A DNA stretch of 64,000 nucleotides from contig JAFRMB010000113.1 of assembly GCA_017430945.1 (NCBI GenBank), forward strand, positions 17,051 through 81,050, in the 5' to 3' direction. The position numbers were made by a program, and so were the translations under genes. Positions 1 through 8,541 of this stretch are shown here, piece by piece. This DNA comes from Clostridia bacterium. GTDB lineage: Bacteria > Bacillota_A > Clostridia > Christensenellales > Aristaeellaceae. The notes below the pieces were generated by a model. It worked only from the letters and a program-made list of their open reading frames with translations. It was not told where the DNA came from and ran no database searches. Position 1 is the stretch's first letter. Each line of letters opens with the position of its first letter.

Positions 1-1012
1 CCGTCGAAATGGTCATCAGATCGTCTTTCGACAGATCGCTGCTCTGCGCCAGGCGGTTGGCCTGTGCCACCAGCAGACGTTCGAACACGTTGCGGACACC
101 GCGAGCGTTGCCGAACGATATGGAGCTGGTGTTTGCCGCTTCGATGTAGGCGCGAGCCGCATCCCGCGCGCCGTCGCCGAACTGGTACTGCCCCTTGCGA
201 AGATCAAGATCCAGTATGGCAAGCATTTCATCGATGCTGTAATCGTCGAAGTGCAGATAGCGGTTGAATCGGGATTCAAGGCCGGGATTCGAGTGGATGA
301 AGCGATCCATCAGGCCATCGTAGCCGGCAACGATCACGACGAGATCCTCTCGGTGATCTTCCATCGCCTTGAGCAACGTGTCGATCGCTTCCTGACCGAA
401 GTCGTTCTCTGACTTGCTGTTCAGAGCATAGGCCTCATCGATGAACAGCACGCCCCCCAAGGCCTTTTCGATGGCGGCGCCGGTCTTGGTCGCCGTCTGC
501 CCGACATAGCCCGCGACGAGGCCGGAGCGGTCCACCTCCACCAAATGACCTTTGCTGAGTACACCGAGGCTCTTGTAGATCCGGGACATGAGCCGCGCGA
601 TCATCGTTTTACCGGTGCCGGGATTGCCGGTAAACACCATGTGCAGCGACATATCAACGGTCTTGAGATCGTTCTGCTGGCGGAGCTTGTGGATCGTGAC
701 CATGTTGATGAGGTTGTTGACTTCCTTCTTGATGCCGTCCAGTCCGATCAATTCGCTGAGTTCCGCCTTCAGCGTATTGATGTCCTCTGGCGGAGCCTCA
801 GATTCTGCTTCCGCTTCCGGCTGATCGGCAACGCCGGAGACCGGCTGCTTTGCAGTTGGCGCTGCGTTTTTTGCCGGGTCGGCAGGGGAGCCGTTGCCCT
901 TGCGGGGCGAGGCATCTCCCCAAAAGTCATTGCCGATGTTCCGCATGCTGTTGTTGATCAGCGTGCCTATGACGTCCATCTGTGTACGAATGATCTCGTC
1001 GCGATTATCCAT
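1..1012 (-). CDS. CbxX/CfqX (SpoVK-like) AAA+ ATPase, 3' end outside window
   Basis: Minus-strand reading frame beginning at ATG 1012 behind a good AGAGGTG ribosome binding site and running off base 1, so about 337 N-terminal residues are seen. After an acidic, Ala/Pro-rich linker (about residues 35-78) comes one AAA+ module: Walker A GNPGTGKT at 129-136, Walker B VLFIDEA ending near 194, then sensor and arginine-finger regions. GNPGTGKT and GGVLFIDEAYAL are hallmarks of the CbxX/CfqX family, which includes SpoVK and rubisco-activase-like remodelers. No rubisco or sporulation gene is nearby, so the client protein is unknown. It follows the glycogen operon terminator and probably has its own transcription start. 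The family call is firm; the role is not. Confidence 0.85.
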   Translation of the reverse strand, partial: MDNRDEIIRTQMDVIGTLINNSMRNIGNDFWGDASPRKGNGSPADPAKNAAPTAKQPVSGVADQPEAEAESEAPPEDINTLKAELSELIGLDGIKKEVNNLINMVTIHKLRQQNDLKTVDMSLHMVFTGNPGTGKTMIARLMSRIYKSLGVLSKGHLVEVDRSGLVAGYVGQTATKTGAAIEKALGGVLFIDEAYALNSKSENDFGQEAIDTLLKAMEDHREDLVVIVAGYDGLMDRFIHSNPGLESRFNRYLHFDDYSIDEMLAILDLDLRKGQYQFGDGARDAARAYIEAANTSSISFGNARGVRNVFERLLVAQANRLAQSSDLSKDDLMTIST

Positions 1013-1036
1013 GCATTTCACCTCTGCTCATCAAAA

Positions 1037-1068
1037 GAATAACCGATGAACGCATCCATCGGTTATTC
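1037..1068 (-). terminator. Rho-independent terminator of the glg operon
   Basis: A perfect 12-bp stem (1037-1048 with 1057-1068) and an 8-nt loop lie 14 nt after the glgA stop. On the minus strand the stem is followed by TTTTGATG. It separates the glycogen operon from the AAA+ gene. Confidence 0.85.
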
Positions 1069-1082
1069 TGTGATGCTTTGGA

Positions 1083-2753
1083 TTATTCGGCCGTGTCAGA
1101 TTTCTTCTTTCTGGGCGCGCGCGGCTTCTTTTCGGCGGGTGCGTCTGCCTTGGCCTTCGGCTTTGCTGCGGGCTTCTTCTCCGCGACATCCGCCTTGGCC
1201 GGTTTCTTTGCCGCCGGTTTCTTTGCCGCCGGTTTCTTCTCAGCCGGCTGCGCCTTGGTCGCGCGCTTGGCTGCAGGCTTCTTCGGCTCTGCAGGAGCTT
1301 CTTCCTTCTCCGCAACAGAAGCGGTCAGCTTCTTATAGAGATCGAGATACTTACTGGCGGACTGATCCCATCCGTACTGTCCCCGCATGGCGCGAATGGC
1401 TAGGCCGTTGAAGATGTCGCGCTGATTGTGGAACATGCGAACGGCATTCTCGATAACATGCAGCATATCGTGCGCGTTATAGTACAGGAAAGTGAAGCCG
1501 TTGCCGTCTCCGGTATACTCGTTGTAGGCGAGCACCGTGTCGCGCAGACCGCCGGTCTCACGGGTCACCGGCAGCGTACCATACCGGAGCGAGATCAGCT
1601 GCGACAGGCCGCAGGGCTCAAACAGCGAGGGCATCAGGAACAGATCCGCCGCGGAGTAGATCTTGTGAGCCAGCACATGGTTCATCTGGAAGTTCGCGGA
1701 GACCTGGCTCGGGTACTTCCACTGAGCCCAGCTGAACAGGTCGACATAGCGACTTTCGCCCATGCCGAGCACGACCAGCTGCGCGCCGGTGCTCATGATC
1801 TCAGGCAGCACGCACTCGACGAGATCCAGGCCCTTCTGTCCGGAAAGGCGCGAGATCATGGCGATCATGGGGATCTCCGCATCAACGGTCAGGCCCAGTT
1901 CACGCTGCAGTGCCAGCTTGTTCTCGACCTTTTGATCAAAGGTATCCGCGGTGTAGTTCTTCACGATCATCGGATCGTGTTCCGGATCATAATCCACGAC
2001 GTCGATGCCGTTCAGGATACCGCTGAGGTGATCCACGCGGGAACGAAGCAGCCCGTCGAGGCGCTCGCCATAGTAGGCCGTCTGGATCTCCTGGGAATAG
2101 GTCGGGCTGACCGTGGTCACCTCGTCCGCAAATACGATACCGCCCTTCATGCAGGAGCACATGCCGAAGAACTCCAGCGCGTCGCTGGTGTACGCCCAGG
2201 GACCGAGATAGAGCAGGTCTTCCATCATATCGATGGGGAACAGGCCCTGATACTGCAGATTGTGGATCGTATAGACGGTCTTGATGTTTTTATACAGTTC
2301 CAGCTGTTGATATTGCGCCTTCAGCAGGATCGGGATCAAGCCCGTCTGCCAGTCGTGGCAGTGCAGTACATCCGGGATGAAATCGATCTTGGACATCGCC
2401 TCCAGCACCGCACGGCTGAAGAACGCGAAGCGCTCGCCTTCGTCGCCGCCCATGCCGTAGATGTAGTCGCGGCCAAAGTACTGCTCGTTGTCCACGAAGT
2501 AGAAGGTGATGCCGGAATAAACAAGTCTCTGAATGCCGACATACTGACGCCGCCAGCCGAGATTGACATAGAAGTAGAGCATGTGCTCCATCTTGTCGCG
2601 CCAGCTCTGGTCAATGGCCTTGTAGAGCGGAAGGATGACGCGGACGTCCTCGCCGACCTTCATGAGCTCCTTTGGCAATGCACCGACCACATCCGCCAGA
2701 CCGCCGGTCTTAACGAACGGAACGCACTCGGATGCCGCAAAGAGTATTTTCAT
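1083..2753 (-). CDS. glgA: Glycogen synthase with Lys/Ala/Pro-rich C-terminal tail
   Basis: ADP-glucose-dependent glycogen synthase (GT5) that elongates alpha-1,4-glucan in the cytoplasm. The N terminus has the KTGGL nucleotide-sugar motif (residues 15-19) in a typical GT-B start domain, and the C-terminal half has the conserved EPCGLSQL and TGGLRDTV segments. The start ATG 2753 follows GGAGGT. Bacterial GlgA is usually about 475-490 residues; this one has 556. The extra 75 residues (482-556) are low complexity: 22 Lys, many Ala and Pro, with KKPAA-type repeats and no Trp, Tyr or Phe, like a histone-H1 tail. The reading frame is open to a normal stop and terminator, so this looks like a real extension rather than a frameshift. 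Third gene of glgC-glgD-glgA. Confidence 0.96.
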   Translation of the reverse strand: MKILFAASECVPFVKTGGLADVVGALPKELMKVGEDVRVILPLYKAIDQSWRDKMEHMLYFYVNLGWRRQYVGIQRLVYSGITFYFVDNEQYFGRDYIYGMGGDEGERFAFFSRAVLEAMSKIDFIPDVLHCHDWQTGLIPILLKAQYQQLELYKNIKTVYTIHNLQYQGLFPIDMMEDLLYLGPWAYTSDALEFFGMCSCMKGGIVFADEVTTVSPTYSQEIQTAYYGERLDGLLRSRVDHLSGILNGIDVVDYDPEHDPMIVKNYTADTFDQKVENKLALQRELGLTVDAEIPMIAMISRLSGQKGLDLVECVLPEIMSTGAQLVVLGMGESRYVDLFSWAQWKYPSQVSANFQMNHVLAHKIYSAADLFLMPSLFEPCGLSQLISLRYGTLPVTRETGGLRDTVLAYNEYTGDGNGFTFLYYNAHDMLHVIENAVRMFHNQRDIFNGLAIRAMRGQYGWDQSASKYLDLYKKLTASVAEKEEAPAEPKKPAAKRATKAQPAEKKPAAKKPAAKKPAKADVAEKKPAAKPKAKADAPAEKKPRAPRKKKSDTAE

Positions 2754-2777
2754 GGTTCATACCTCCAGAATTGGGTC

Positions 2778-3917
2778 TCAAAGCGTGATGTTCTTGCCGA
2801 TGACGATGGGATACTGTTTTTGCCCGATCAAGCGTCCATGGCTGCGGATGGTGACCTCCTTGTCGAAGATCACGTTTTCCAGCTCGACATCATCCTCGAT
2901 GTAGCTGTCCTGCATGATGACGCAATCCTTCAGCTTTGCGCCCTTGCCGACGCGAACGCCGCGGGAAAGCACACAGTTCTCGACCTCGCCGTCGATCACA
3001 CAGCCGTCAGCGATCAGCGAATTCTTCACTTTGGCGCCGCTGCGGTAGATCGTGGGGATGGAATCGCGGGTCTTTGTGAATACGGGATACGCACCGAACA
3101 GCGCTGTGCGCACTTCGGGCTTCAGCAGATCCATGCTGAAGTTGAAGTATCCGCGGATCGTCTCGATCCGGCGATAGTAGCTCTTCTCCTCATAGCCCAT
3201 GATCTTCAGGGAACCGGCCTGGATGGCGGGCAGCAGGATATCGACGTACAGATCGCGTGCGCCGCGTGAGATCGCCTGATCCACCAGATAGATGAGCAGC
3301 GTGCGCTTGACCATCATCACATTGAGAAAGAAATTGTCGTAGGACGCCGCATTGGGATTGATCTCCAGATGTGTGACATTCCTGTCGCTGTCCACGCTCA
3401 TATAGACGTGATTGTTCTTTGAGGAGGACGAGAACTCGGAGATGCCGGTAGAGACCTTCTGATACATGAGCGTCACGTCAGCGCCGGACTTGATGTGCTG
3501 TTCGATCATCGGTTCCAGGCTGGTGTTCATGACATAGTCGCTGTCGGTCAGGATGGCGAACTCCTGCGTGGAGCGGCGCAGGTAGTCGAAGTTGGAGCGC
3601 AGCGCATCCAGCAAACCGGAATACTCGCCGCCATTCTCGCGATTGAGGAACGGGGGCAGGATGAACAGACCGTTGTTGCGGGTGTGCAGATCCCAGTCCT
3701 TGCCGGAGCCCAGGTGATCCATCAGTGAATGATAGTTCTTCTGTGCGATGATGCCGACGTTGTGGATGTTTGAATTCACCATGTTGGAGATGATGAAGTC
3801 GATGATGCGATAGCGTCCGGCCACCGGTATGGCGGCAACCGCGCGCTGGCTGGTCAGCTCGCGCAGCGTAAGATCGTCCTTTGAGGTATAGACGACACCC
3901 ATGACATCATTTTTCAT
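2778..3917 (-). CDS. glgD: Glucose-1-phosphate adenylyltransferase, GlgD subunit
   Basis: 379-residue GlgD-type partner of ADP-glucose pyrophosphorylase. It has the nucleotidyltransferase core with PVAGRYRIIDF and then a left-handed beta-helix C-terminal domain with hexapeptide-like repeats (about residues 280-375). The N-terminal Gly-rich GGxGxRL loop of catalytic GlgC is replaced by VVYTSKDDLTLREL, as expected for GlgD. In characterised Firmicutes GlgD is largely regulatory and forms GlgC/GlgD hetero-oligomers. The start ATG lies 4 bp after the glgC stop, with a GGGAGGC ribosome binding site inside the end of glgC, so the two are translationally coupled. Confidence 0.95.
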   Translation of the reverse strand: MKNDVMGVVYTSKDDLTLRELTSQRAVAAIPVAGRYRIIDFIISNMVNSNIHNVGIIAQKNYHSLMDHLGSGKDWDLHTRNNGLFILPPFLNRENGGEYSGLLDALRSNFDYLRRSTQEFAILTDSDYVMNTSLEPMIEQHIKSGADVTLMYQKVSTGISEFSSSSKNNHVYMSVDSDRNVTHLEINPNAASYDNFFLNVMMVKRTLLIYLVDQAISRGARDLYVDILLPAIQAGSLKIMGYEEKSYYRRIETIRGYFNFSMDLLKPEVRTALFGAYPVFTKTRDSIPTIYRSGAKVKNSLIADGCVIDGEVENCVLSRGVRVGKGAKLKDCVIMQDSYIEDDVELENVIFDKEVTIRSHGRLIGQKQYPIVIGKNITL

Positions 3918-3921
3918 CTGC

Positions 3922-5112
3922 TTAAGCCTCCCTTCTGATCGCTTCCGTGTCGACTTGCTCGCCGGCCTTGACTACATAGCCCTCGGGCAGCACCGTTGAC
4001 TGGCCGATCAGAGCGATATCGCCTTCATCCTCGCCGACACAGGCGTCCTTGCTGATCACGCAGTCCTCGGCGACGATGGCGCGGTTCACATGTGCACCGC
4101 ATTCGATGTGGGAGCCGGGCATGATGACGCTGTTTTCCACGACCGCGCCTGCCGCGACCTGTACGCCCGCAAACAACACGCTGTTCTTCACGGTCCCATA
4201 GACCTCGCAGCCCTCGGTGAGCATGGAGTTCGTGACTTCCGCAGTCTCGGCGATGTACTGAGGCGGCATGACCGGCGTGCGGGAGTAGATCTTCCAACGG
4301 GGATCCGTCAGATCGAATTCGGGGTTTTCCTTCAGCAGATCCATATTCGCCTCCCAGAGGCTCGCGATCGTGCCGACGTCCTTCCAGTAATCCGCGAACT
4401 CATACGCCAGCATGACCTTCTTGTCTGCCAGCAGATTCGGGATGATGTTCTTGCCGAAGTCGTTCTTGGAGTTCGGATCATTGTTGTCGTTGATCAGATA
4501 CTCGCGCAGGACCTTCCAGGTGAAAATGTAGACGCCCATGGAAGCCAGATTGCTCTTGGGATTCTTCGGCTTTTCTTCGAATTCGATGATGTTGTGGTCC
4601 TTGTCGGTATTCATGATGCCGAAGGACGAGGCGACCTCCCACGGCACGGGACGGACGGCGATCGTGATGTCTGCGCCGCGTTCGATGTGCGCGTTGAGCA
4701 TGCGGTTGTAATCCATCTTATAGATGTGGTCGCCGGAGAGGATCAATACGTATTCCGGATCAAACTGCTCGATAAAACCGATGTTCTGAAAAATGGCATT
4801 GGCGGTACCGCTGTACCACTCGCCGCTCTTTGCGGTCATGTACGGCGGAAGCACATATACGCCGCCATAGCTCAAGTCGAGATCCCAGGGCTGGCCGGAA
4901 CCGATGTAGCTGTTCAGCTCCAGCGGCTGATACTGGGTGAGCACGCCAACCGTGTCGATGTTGGAGTTGGCGCAATTCGAGAGCGGAAAATCGATGATGC
5001 GATACTTGCCGCCGAAGGGGACCGCGGGTTTCGCCATTACCTTGGTCAGAAGTCCCAGGCGACTTCCCTGGCCACCGGCCAGCAGCATGGCGATACACTT
5101 CTTCTTTTTCAA
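3922..5112 (-). CDS. glgC: Glucose-1-phosphate adenylyltransferase, catalytic subunit
   Basis: 396 residues. Makes ADP-glucose from ATP and glucose-1-phosphate, the committed step of glycogen synthesis. It shows AGGQGSRLG at 12-20, [15 protein letters not shown], the [11 protein letters not shown] catalytic segment, the [10 protein letters not shown] sugar-phosphate motif and a C-terminal beta-helix. The chosen start is TTG at 5112, because this gives [16 protein letters not shown] and sits 7 nt after GCAGGG. The ATG at 5119 is in another frame and does not open the protein. First gene of the operon. The upstream region is AT-rich, but no convincing -35/-10 pair was found on this strand. Confidence 0.95.
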   Translation of the reverse strand: MKKKKCIAMLLAGGQGSRLGLLTKVMAKPAVPFGGKYRIIDFPLSNCANSNIDTVGVLTQYQPLELNSYIGSGQPWDLDLSYGGVYVLPPYMTAKSGEWYSGTANAIFQNIGFIEQFDPEYVLILSGDHIYKMDYNRMLNAHIERGADITIAVRPVPWEVASSFGIMNTDKDHNIIEFEEKPKNPKSNLASMGVYIFTWKVLREYLINDNNDPNSKNDFGKNIIPNLLADKKVMLAYEFADYWKDVGTIASLWEANMDLLKENPEFDLTDPRWKIYSRTPVMPPQYIAETAEVTNSMLTEGCEVYGTVKNSVLFAGVQVAAGAVVENSVIMPGSHIECGAHVNRAIVAEDCVISKDACVGEDEGDIALIGQSTVLPEGYVVKAGEQVDTEAIRREA

Positions 5113-5237
5113 GATTCATCCCTGCTTTCTGATTGCTCTTGGTTGGAGTATCTGCATACGATCCATATGCCCGTTACCAAACCATAATATAAGTATACAA
5201 CAAGTCTTTTGAAAAATCCAGTATAAAATGTGTGATT

Positions 5238-5267
5238 TTGACATTTATTTTGTGTACATGGTATAAA
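5238..5267 (+). promoter_or_regulatory. Sigma-A promoter, distal, ZnuA-like gene
   Basis: TTGACA at 5238-5243 and TATAAA at 5262-5267, separated by 18 bp. It would give a leader of about 205 nt before the ATG at 5479. Confidence 0.6.
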
Positions 5268-5441
5268 TAATCTTGCGATGACGCGTGATTCAGGTCATTA
5301 CGGTCACTGTTTGATGGATTTTCAGGTGCTCCGTCATTCGATGAAGGGGCCGGATCCTGCGCTAACACGCCGTGATGCCGCTTCAAAACTGCGTTCAAAT
5401 CCGTCCAGACCCAGGAATCGGTGGCATTCTTTACTTTCGAT

Positions 5442-5450
5442 TGCTATAAT
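5442..5450 (+). promoter_or_regulatory. Extended -10 promoter, ZnuA-like gene
   Basis: TGCTATAAT (TGn plus TATAAT) at 5442-5450, about 30 bp before the start codon, with no good -35. A proximal alternative to the promoter at 5238. Confidence 0.5.
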
Positions 5451-5478
5451 GGCAAAAACAGTGGGGAAGGGGCATCGT

Positions 5479-6429
5479 ATGAGAAGCTTGATCCGCCTCG
5501 CAGTGATGCTGCTCAGCGCGGCTGTTTTGATGACCGGTTGCGCGCCGTTGGTGTCGGATGATGAAATGCCTCTGAGCATCTATGCGACATTCTATCCGAT
5601 CTATGCGCTTACAGAGGCTGTCGTGCGGGGTATCCCGGATCTGGAGCTCCACTGCCTGGTCGAACCGCAGGACGGCTGTCTGCGCGCCTACGAGCTGTCG
5701 GATCGCGACGTAAAGCTTCTTGCGACTTCGGATGCGATCGTCTTGGGCGGGCGCGGTCTGGAGAGCTTTGAAAGCACGCTGTTCGGTTGGGGAGAACAGG
5801 GGCCCGCGATCACGGCGGTGCTATACAATCTCGATCTCTACAGCGACGGTGCTGCACATTCGGGCGAGGAGACTTCGGCCCATTTCAGCGGCGCAAACCC
5901 TCATCTGTATATGTCGCTGGACGGCGCGGAGGAAATGATCCGATCCATTTCGGCACTGTTGAGCACGCTCTGTCCGGGGCTTGCCGATCGGTTCGGTGCG
6001 CATGCCGATGACGCGGTCATGGAACTTAAGGCGCTTTGCGATGAAGATCGGGCGCTGCTTGCGGACTGCGCGGGCCGAGGCGTCGCGCTGATGAACGAAG
6101 CGCTCATATACGTCGCTAAAGACCATGGACTGAAGGTCGAGGAAAAGATCATTCGTGAAAGCGGAGAGATGCTGTATGCATCTGATCTGGGCGATTGCCT
6201 GACCGCTCTGCAAAAGTCCGGCGCACAGGTCGTCCTGATCGAGCGGCAGGCTCCTGAAGCGCTGACAGACGCGTTGACAGATGCAGGCTTCGCCGTTGCG
6301 CCTCTTGATGTGCTCTCAACACACCGCGAAGGCCAGGGTTTCGACGTATACCTCGAAGCGATGCGGAGCAACGCGCGCGCCATCCGGGCGGCATTCGATG
6401 CAGTTGATCGACGGGAGGGTGAACCGTGA
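5479..6429 (+). CDS. ZnuA-like metal-binding lipoprotein, variant ligand site
   Basis: 316 residues. The start at ATG 5479 was chosen because it opens directly on a lipoprotein signal peptide with lipobox MTGC (Cys21); in-frame upstream codons would bury it. The mature part resembles cluster A-I (ZnuA/MntC/TroA) substrate-binding proteins: IYATFYPIYALTEAV, then a LVEPQDG segment, then NPHLYMS with His141. The family's first His ligand (PHDxEPS) is replaced by a GCLRAYELS segment around Cys67, and no His-rich loop is present. No metal ABC permease or ATPase is adjacent. It overlaps rnhA by 4 bp (ATGA). It may bind Zn or Mn with altered geometry, or have lost metal binding. Confidence 0.75.
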   Translation: MRSLIRLAVMLLSAAVLMTGCAPLVSDDEMPLSIYATFYPIYALTEAVVRGIPDLELHCLVEPQDGCLRAYELSDRDVKLLATSDAIVLGGRGLESFESTLFGWGEQGPAITAVLYNLDLYSDGAAHSGEETSAHFSGANPHLYMSLDGAEEMIRSISALLSTLCPGLADRFGAHADDAVMELKALCDEDRALLADCAGRGVALMNEALIYVAKDHGLKVEEKIIRESGEMLYASDLGDCLTALQKSGAQVVLIERQAPEALTDALTDAGFAVAPLDVLSTHREGQGFDVYLEAMRSNARAIRAAFDAVDRREGEP

Positions 6430-6872
6430 AACAGGTCACGATCTATACAGACGGCGCGTGCTCCGGCAACCCCGGTCCGGGCGGCTGGGGCGCGATCCTC
6501 ATGTACGGGGAAAAGCGCCTGGAGCTCTCCGGCTACGCACCGCACACCACCAACAACCGCATGGAACTGCAGGCGCTCATCGAGGCCCTGGGAAGACTGA
6601 AGGAACCCTGTGAAGTCCAGGTCTACTCAGACAGCGCCTATCTGGTAAATGCGTTCCGCCAGCATTGGCTTGAGAACTGGCAGCGGCGAAATTGGCTCAC
6701 GAGTGAAAAAAAGCCGGTCGAAAACCGCGATCTGTGGGAAAAACTGCTTGGATTTGACGGGATCCATCGCATCGAGTGGCACAAGGTCAAGGGACACGCC
6801 GACAACCCATACAACAATCGCTGCGATGAGCTTGCCACAGGCGAGATACGCCGGCACCGTGCACGGGAATGA
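6426..6872 (+). CDS. rnhA: Ribonuclease HI
   Basis: 148 residues, the normal single-domain length. Cleaves the RNA strand of RNA:DNA hybrids using two Mg ions. All catalytic residues are visible: Asp9 in YTDGACSGNPGPGG, Glu47 in NNRMEL, Asp69 in YSDSAYL, His124 in VKGHAD and Asp134 in NRCDELA. It has the extended basic-protrusion region (WLENWQRRNW) of E. coli-like enzymes. The start codon overlaps the upstream stop (ATGA), so it is translationally coupled to the lipoprotein gene, a pairing with no obvious functional sense. Confidence 0.97.
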   Translation: MKQVTIYTDGACSGNPGPGGWGAILMYGEKRLELSGYAPHTTNNRMELQALIEALGRLKEPCEVQVYSDSAYLVNAFRQHWLENWQRRNWLTSEKKPVENRDLWEKLLGFDGIHRIEWHKVKGHADNPYNNRCDELATGEIRRHRARE

Positions 6873-6875
6873 ACG

Positions 6876-6912
6876 ACGGCCGCTTCCGCCGGTAAGCCGG
6901 GGACGCGGCCGT
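6876..6912. terminator. Stem-loop between convergent rnhA and xer genes
   Basis: ACGGCCGC (6876-6883) pairs with GCGGCCGT (6905-6912), with an inner CCGG/CCGG stem. It lies within a few bases of both stop codons and probably serves both strands. The T-tract is weak. Confidence 0.55.
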
Positions 6913-6915
6913 TCA

Positions 6916-7989
6916 TCATTTATCCTCTTTGTCCGGCGGAGCATCGTCGCGAAGATGCACCGATCGGGCGGCCAAACGCCGCCGGTCATCGGTCATCGCC
7001 GCGTAATGCCTTCGCGTGGTATTGACATCGCTGTGTCCGAGCACGTCGGCCACGAGATAGATGTCTCCGGTCTCATGATACAGGTTGGTGCCGAATGTAC
7101 TGCGCAGCTTGTGCGGGCTGAGGTGCTTCTTGAGCGGTGCGGCCATCGTAGCGTACTTTTTGACCATCTGCTGTACCGCGCGGACGGAGATCCGCTTGTT
7201 TTGAAGGGACAGGAACAGCGCATTTTCATGCCCCGGCAAAGGTTCGAGTGTCTCCCGGAGCTTCAAATAACCTTTGAGTACATCGGCAACTTCATCCGGA
7301 AAGTAGAGGATGGCCTGATTGCCGCCCTTGCGTGTGACGAGGAAGCCGTTGATGGAGAAGTCGATGTCATCGATATTGATTCCGACCAATTCGCTCACGC
7401 GTATGCCGGTGCCCAAAAACAGCGTCAGGATCGCAAGATCCCGCTGCTTGATGTGCGCGTTGTAAGCCTTTTGTCGTTCCGTGAGCATCTCACCGGACTC
7501 GACCAGGTCCAGCATGTGCGCCACTTCGTCGATCTCTAGCCGGATGATCGGTTTGCTGTGCCGCTTCGGCATATCGACGAGCGCGGCCGGATCGGCGTCG
7601 ATGTAACCGTTTTTGTACAGGAATTTGTAAAAGCTGCGTAAAGACGCAAGCTTTCTCATTTTGCCGAGATCCGCGTTCGTGATCACGACTTCATCTTTGA
7701 CGTACATCGCGAGATAATCGAGATACATGTGTATGTCCCGGGAGGTGACGCGCGCGAGATCCTTCACATCGAAATCCGCGGGCGCCCGTCCGGAAAACTT
7801 CGGAAGCTCGTTGCTCAGGAATCCAAAGAACAGCATGAGATCGGAGACGTATGCATAGCGCGTCAGCGGCTGGGTCGTCGCATCGATGGCTGTTATAAAG
7901 TCATAGCAGACATCCGGCAGCTTGCGCAGCGTGTCTCGCGTCAGCTGCTGGAGCTCTCTGGCGCGTTGTTCCGCATAGGTGACGTTCAT
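6916..7989 (-). CDS. Tyrosine recombinase, XerS-like
   Basis: 357 residues, longer than XerC/XerD (about 300) and the size of the single-recombinase XerS of streptococci and lactococci. The N-terminal SAM-like core-binding domain starts with a roughly 30-residue extension, as in XerS. The catalytic domain has the full set Arg (GIRVSELVG), Lys (TRKGG), His and Arg (SPHKLRSTFG), His (LGHSDVNTT) and the nucleophile Tyr (RRHYAAM). The start ATG 7989 follows GGAGGG. It is probably chromosome-dimer resolution rather than a mobile-element integrase, because no excisionase, att repeat or phage gene is nearby. No dif-like site was located here. Confidence 0.85.
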   Translation of the reverse strand: MNVTYAEQRARELQQLTRDTLRKLPDVCYDFITAIDATTQPLTRYAYVSDLMLFFGFLSNELPKFSGRAPADFDVKDLARVTSRDIHMYLDYLAMYVKDEVVITNADLGKMRKLASLRSFYKFLYKNGYIDADPAALVDMPKRHSKPIIRLEIDEVAHMLDLVESGEMLTERQKAYNAHIKQRDLAILTLFLGTGIRVSELVGINIDDIDFSINGFLVTRKGGNQAILYFPDEVADVLKGYLKLRETLEPLPGHENALFLSLQNKRISVRAVQQMVKKYATMAAPLKKHLSPHKLRSTFGTNLYHETGDIYLVADVLGHSDVNTTRRHYAAMTDDRRRLAARSVHLRDDAPPDKEDK

Positions 7990-8128
7990 TGGGGGCAGGC
8001 CCTCCTTAAGGCACGAAATAGGCCATATCTTTTCGCAAAAGCTGCCTTTTACGCATAGATATCTATGTCAATCGAATGCCGGCAGGATGTCTTCCCCGGC
8101 CGGCCGTAGATCCTTCTTAAGCCCGGCT

Positions 8129-8410
8129 TCATCTTTCCGTCTTGCCCTTGGGCGTGTATTGCTTCGGCATGAAACACGCAAACGGTTTGTCATCGTCCTT
8201 CTCCGCAAGATCGCGGCGAAGCTGTTCGTAGGCTTCCGATCCGGAGCCGTCATCTATGATCTCGTCGATCTCTATGGCGTTATAGGCCGCCCCGGTGGTC
8301 ACGCATTTCATGCAGTTGTCGCATATCTTGTTGGGATCGAGATCGCAGACGTTGCATTCGCCGCAGTCGTTGCAGATCTTCGTCTCATCCAGAACGCAGT
8401 ATTTCACCAC
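8129..8410 (-). CDS. Small eight-cysteine protein, clostridial hypothetical
   Basis: 93 residues. The N-terminal 36 residues contain eight Cys (5, 13, 16, 19, 22, 30, 33, 36) as CxxCxxCxxC followed by CxxCxxC, a spacing suited to iron-sulfur or zinc binding. The second half is acidic and probably disordered. The start is GTG 8410 behind GGGGAGG; a second GTG follows immediately. It is preceded by a promoter with TTGCAA and TATAAT at 16-bp spacing. It resembles conserved short clostridial proteins of unknown function; no function is assigned. Confidence 0.8.
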   Translation of the reverse strand: MVKYCVLDETKICNDCGECNVCDLDPNKICDNCMKCVTTGAAYNAIEIDEIIDDGSGSEAYEQLRRDLAEKDDDKPFACFMPKQYTPKGKTER

Positions 8411-8457
8411 GCCAAGCGCCTCCCCTGCGTATTCATATCATTCCCGGCATCATGGAC

Positions 8458-8485
8458 ATTATATCAATTCGACCCCGGATTGCAA
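8458..8485 (-). promoter_or_regulatory. Sigma-A promoter of the eight-cysteine gene
   Basis: Reading on the minus strand: TTGCAA (8480-8485), 16-bp spacer, TATAAT (8458-8463) with an upstream TG, ending about 48 bp before the GTG start. Confidence 0.7.
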
Positions 8486-8541
8486 GCGTCTTTTTCGTGA
8501 CAATTTGCCGCCGAAACATCATAATATGTGATGACATGATT

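Larger units (their letters stand above)
5113..5478. other. Intergenic region between glgC and the ZnuA-like gene
   Basis: 366 bp without a supported gene. The first half (5170-5275) is AT-rich and must hold the divergent start signals. On the plus strand there is a consensus-like pair TTGACA (5238-5243), 18-bp spacer, TATAAA (5262-5267), and a second extended -10 nearer the gene. The leader between them (about 200 nt) shows no convincing riboswitch or small gene. Confidence 0.5.

Noticed and set aside
1428..3269. A 613-codon open frame on the plus strand opposite glgA and glgD
   Set aside because: It lies antisense to two strongly conserved genes, has no recognisable domain and no ribosome binding site; an artefact of GC-rich codon use.
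5278..5478. N-terminal extension of the ZnuA-like protein to ATG 5278
   Set aside because: It would bury the lipoprotein signal peptide and has no binding site; the ATG at 5479 is better.
6916..7989. Recombinase as the integrase of a mobile element
   Set aside because: No att-like direct repeats, excisionase, relaxase, phage or transposase genes on either side, and the length and N terminus suit XerS.
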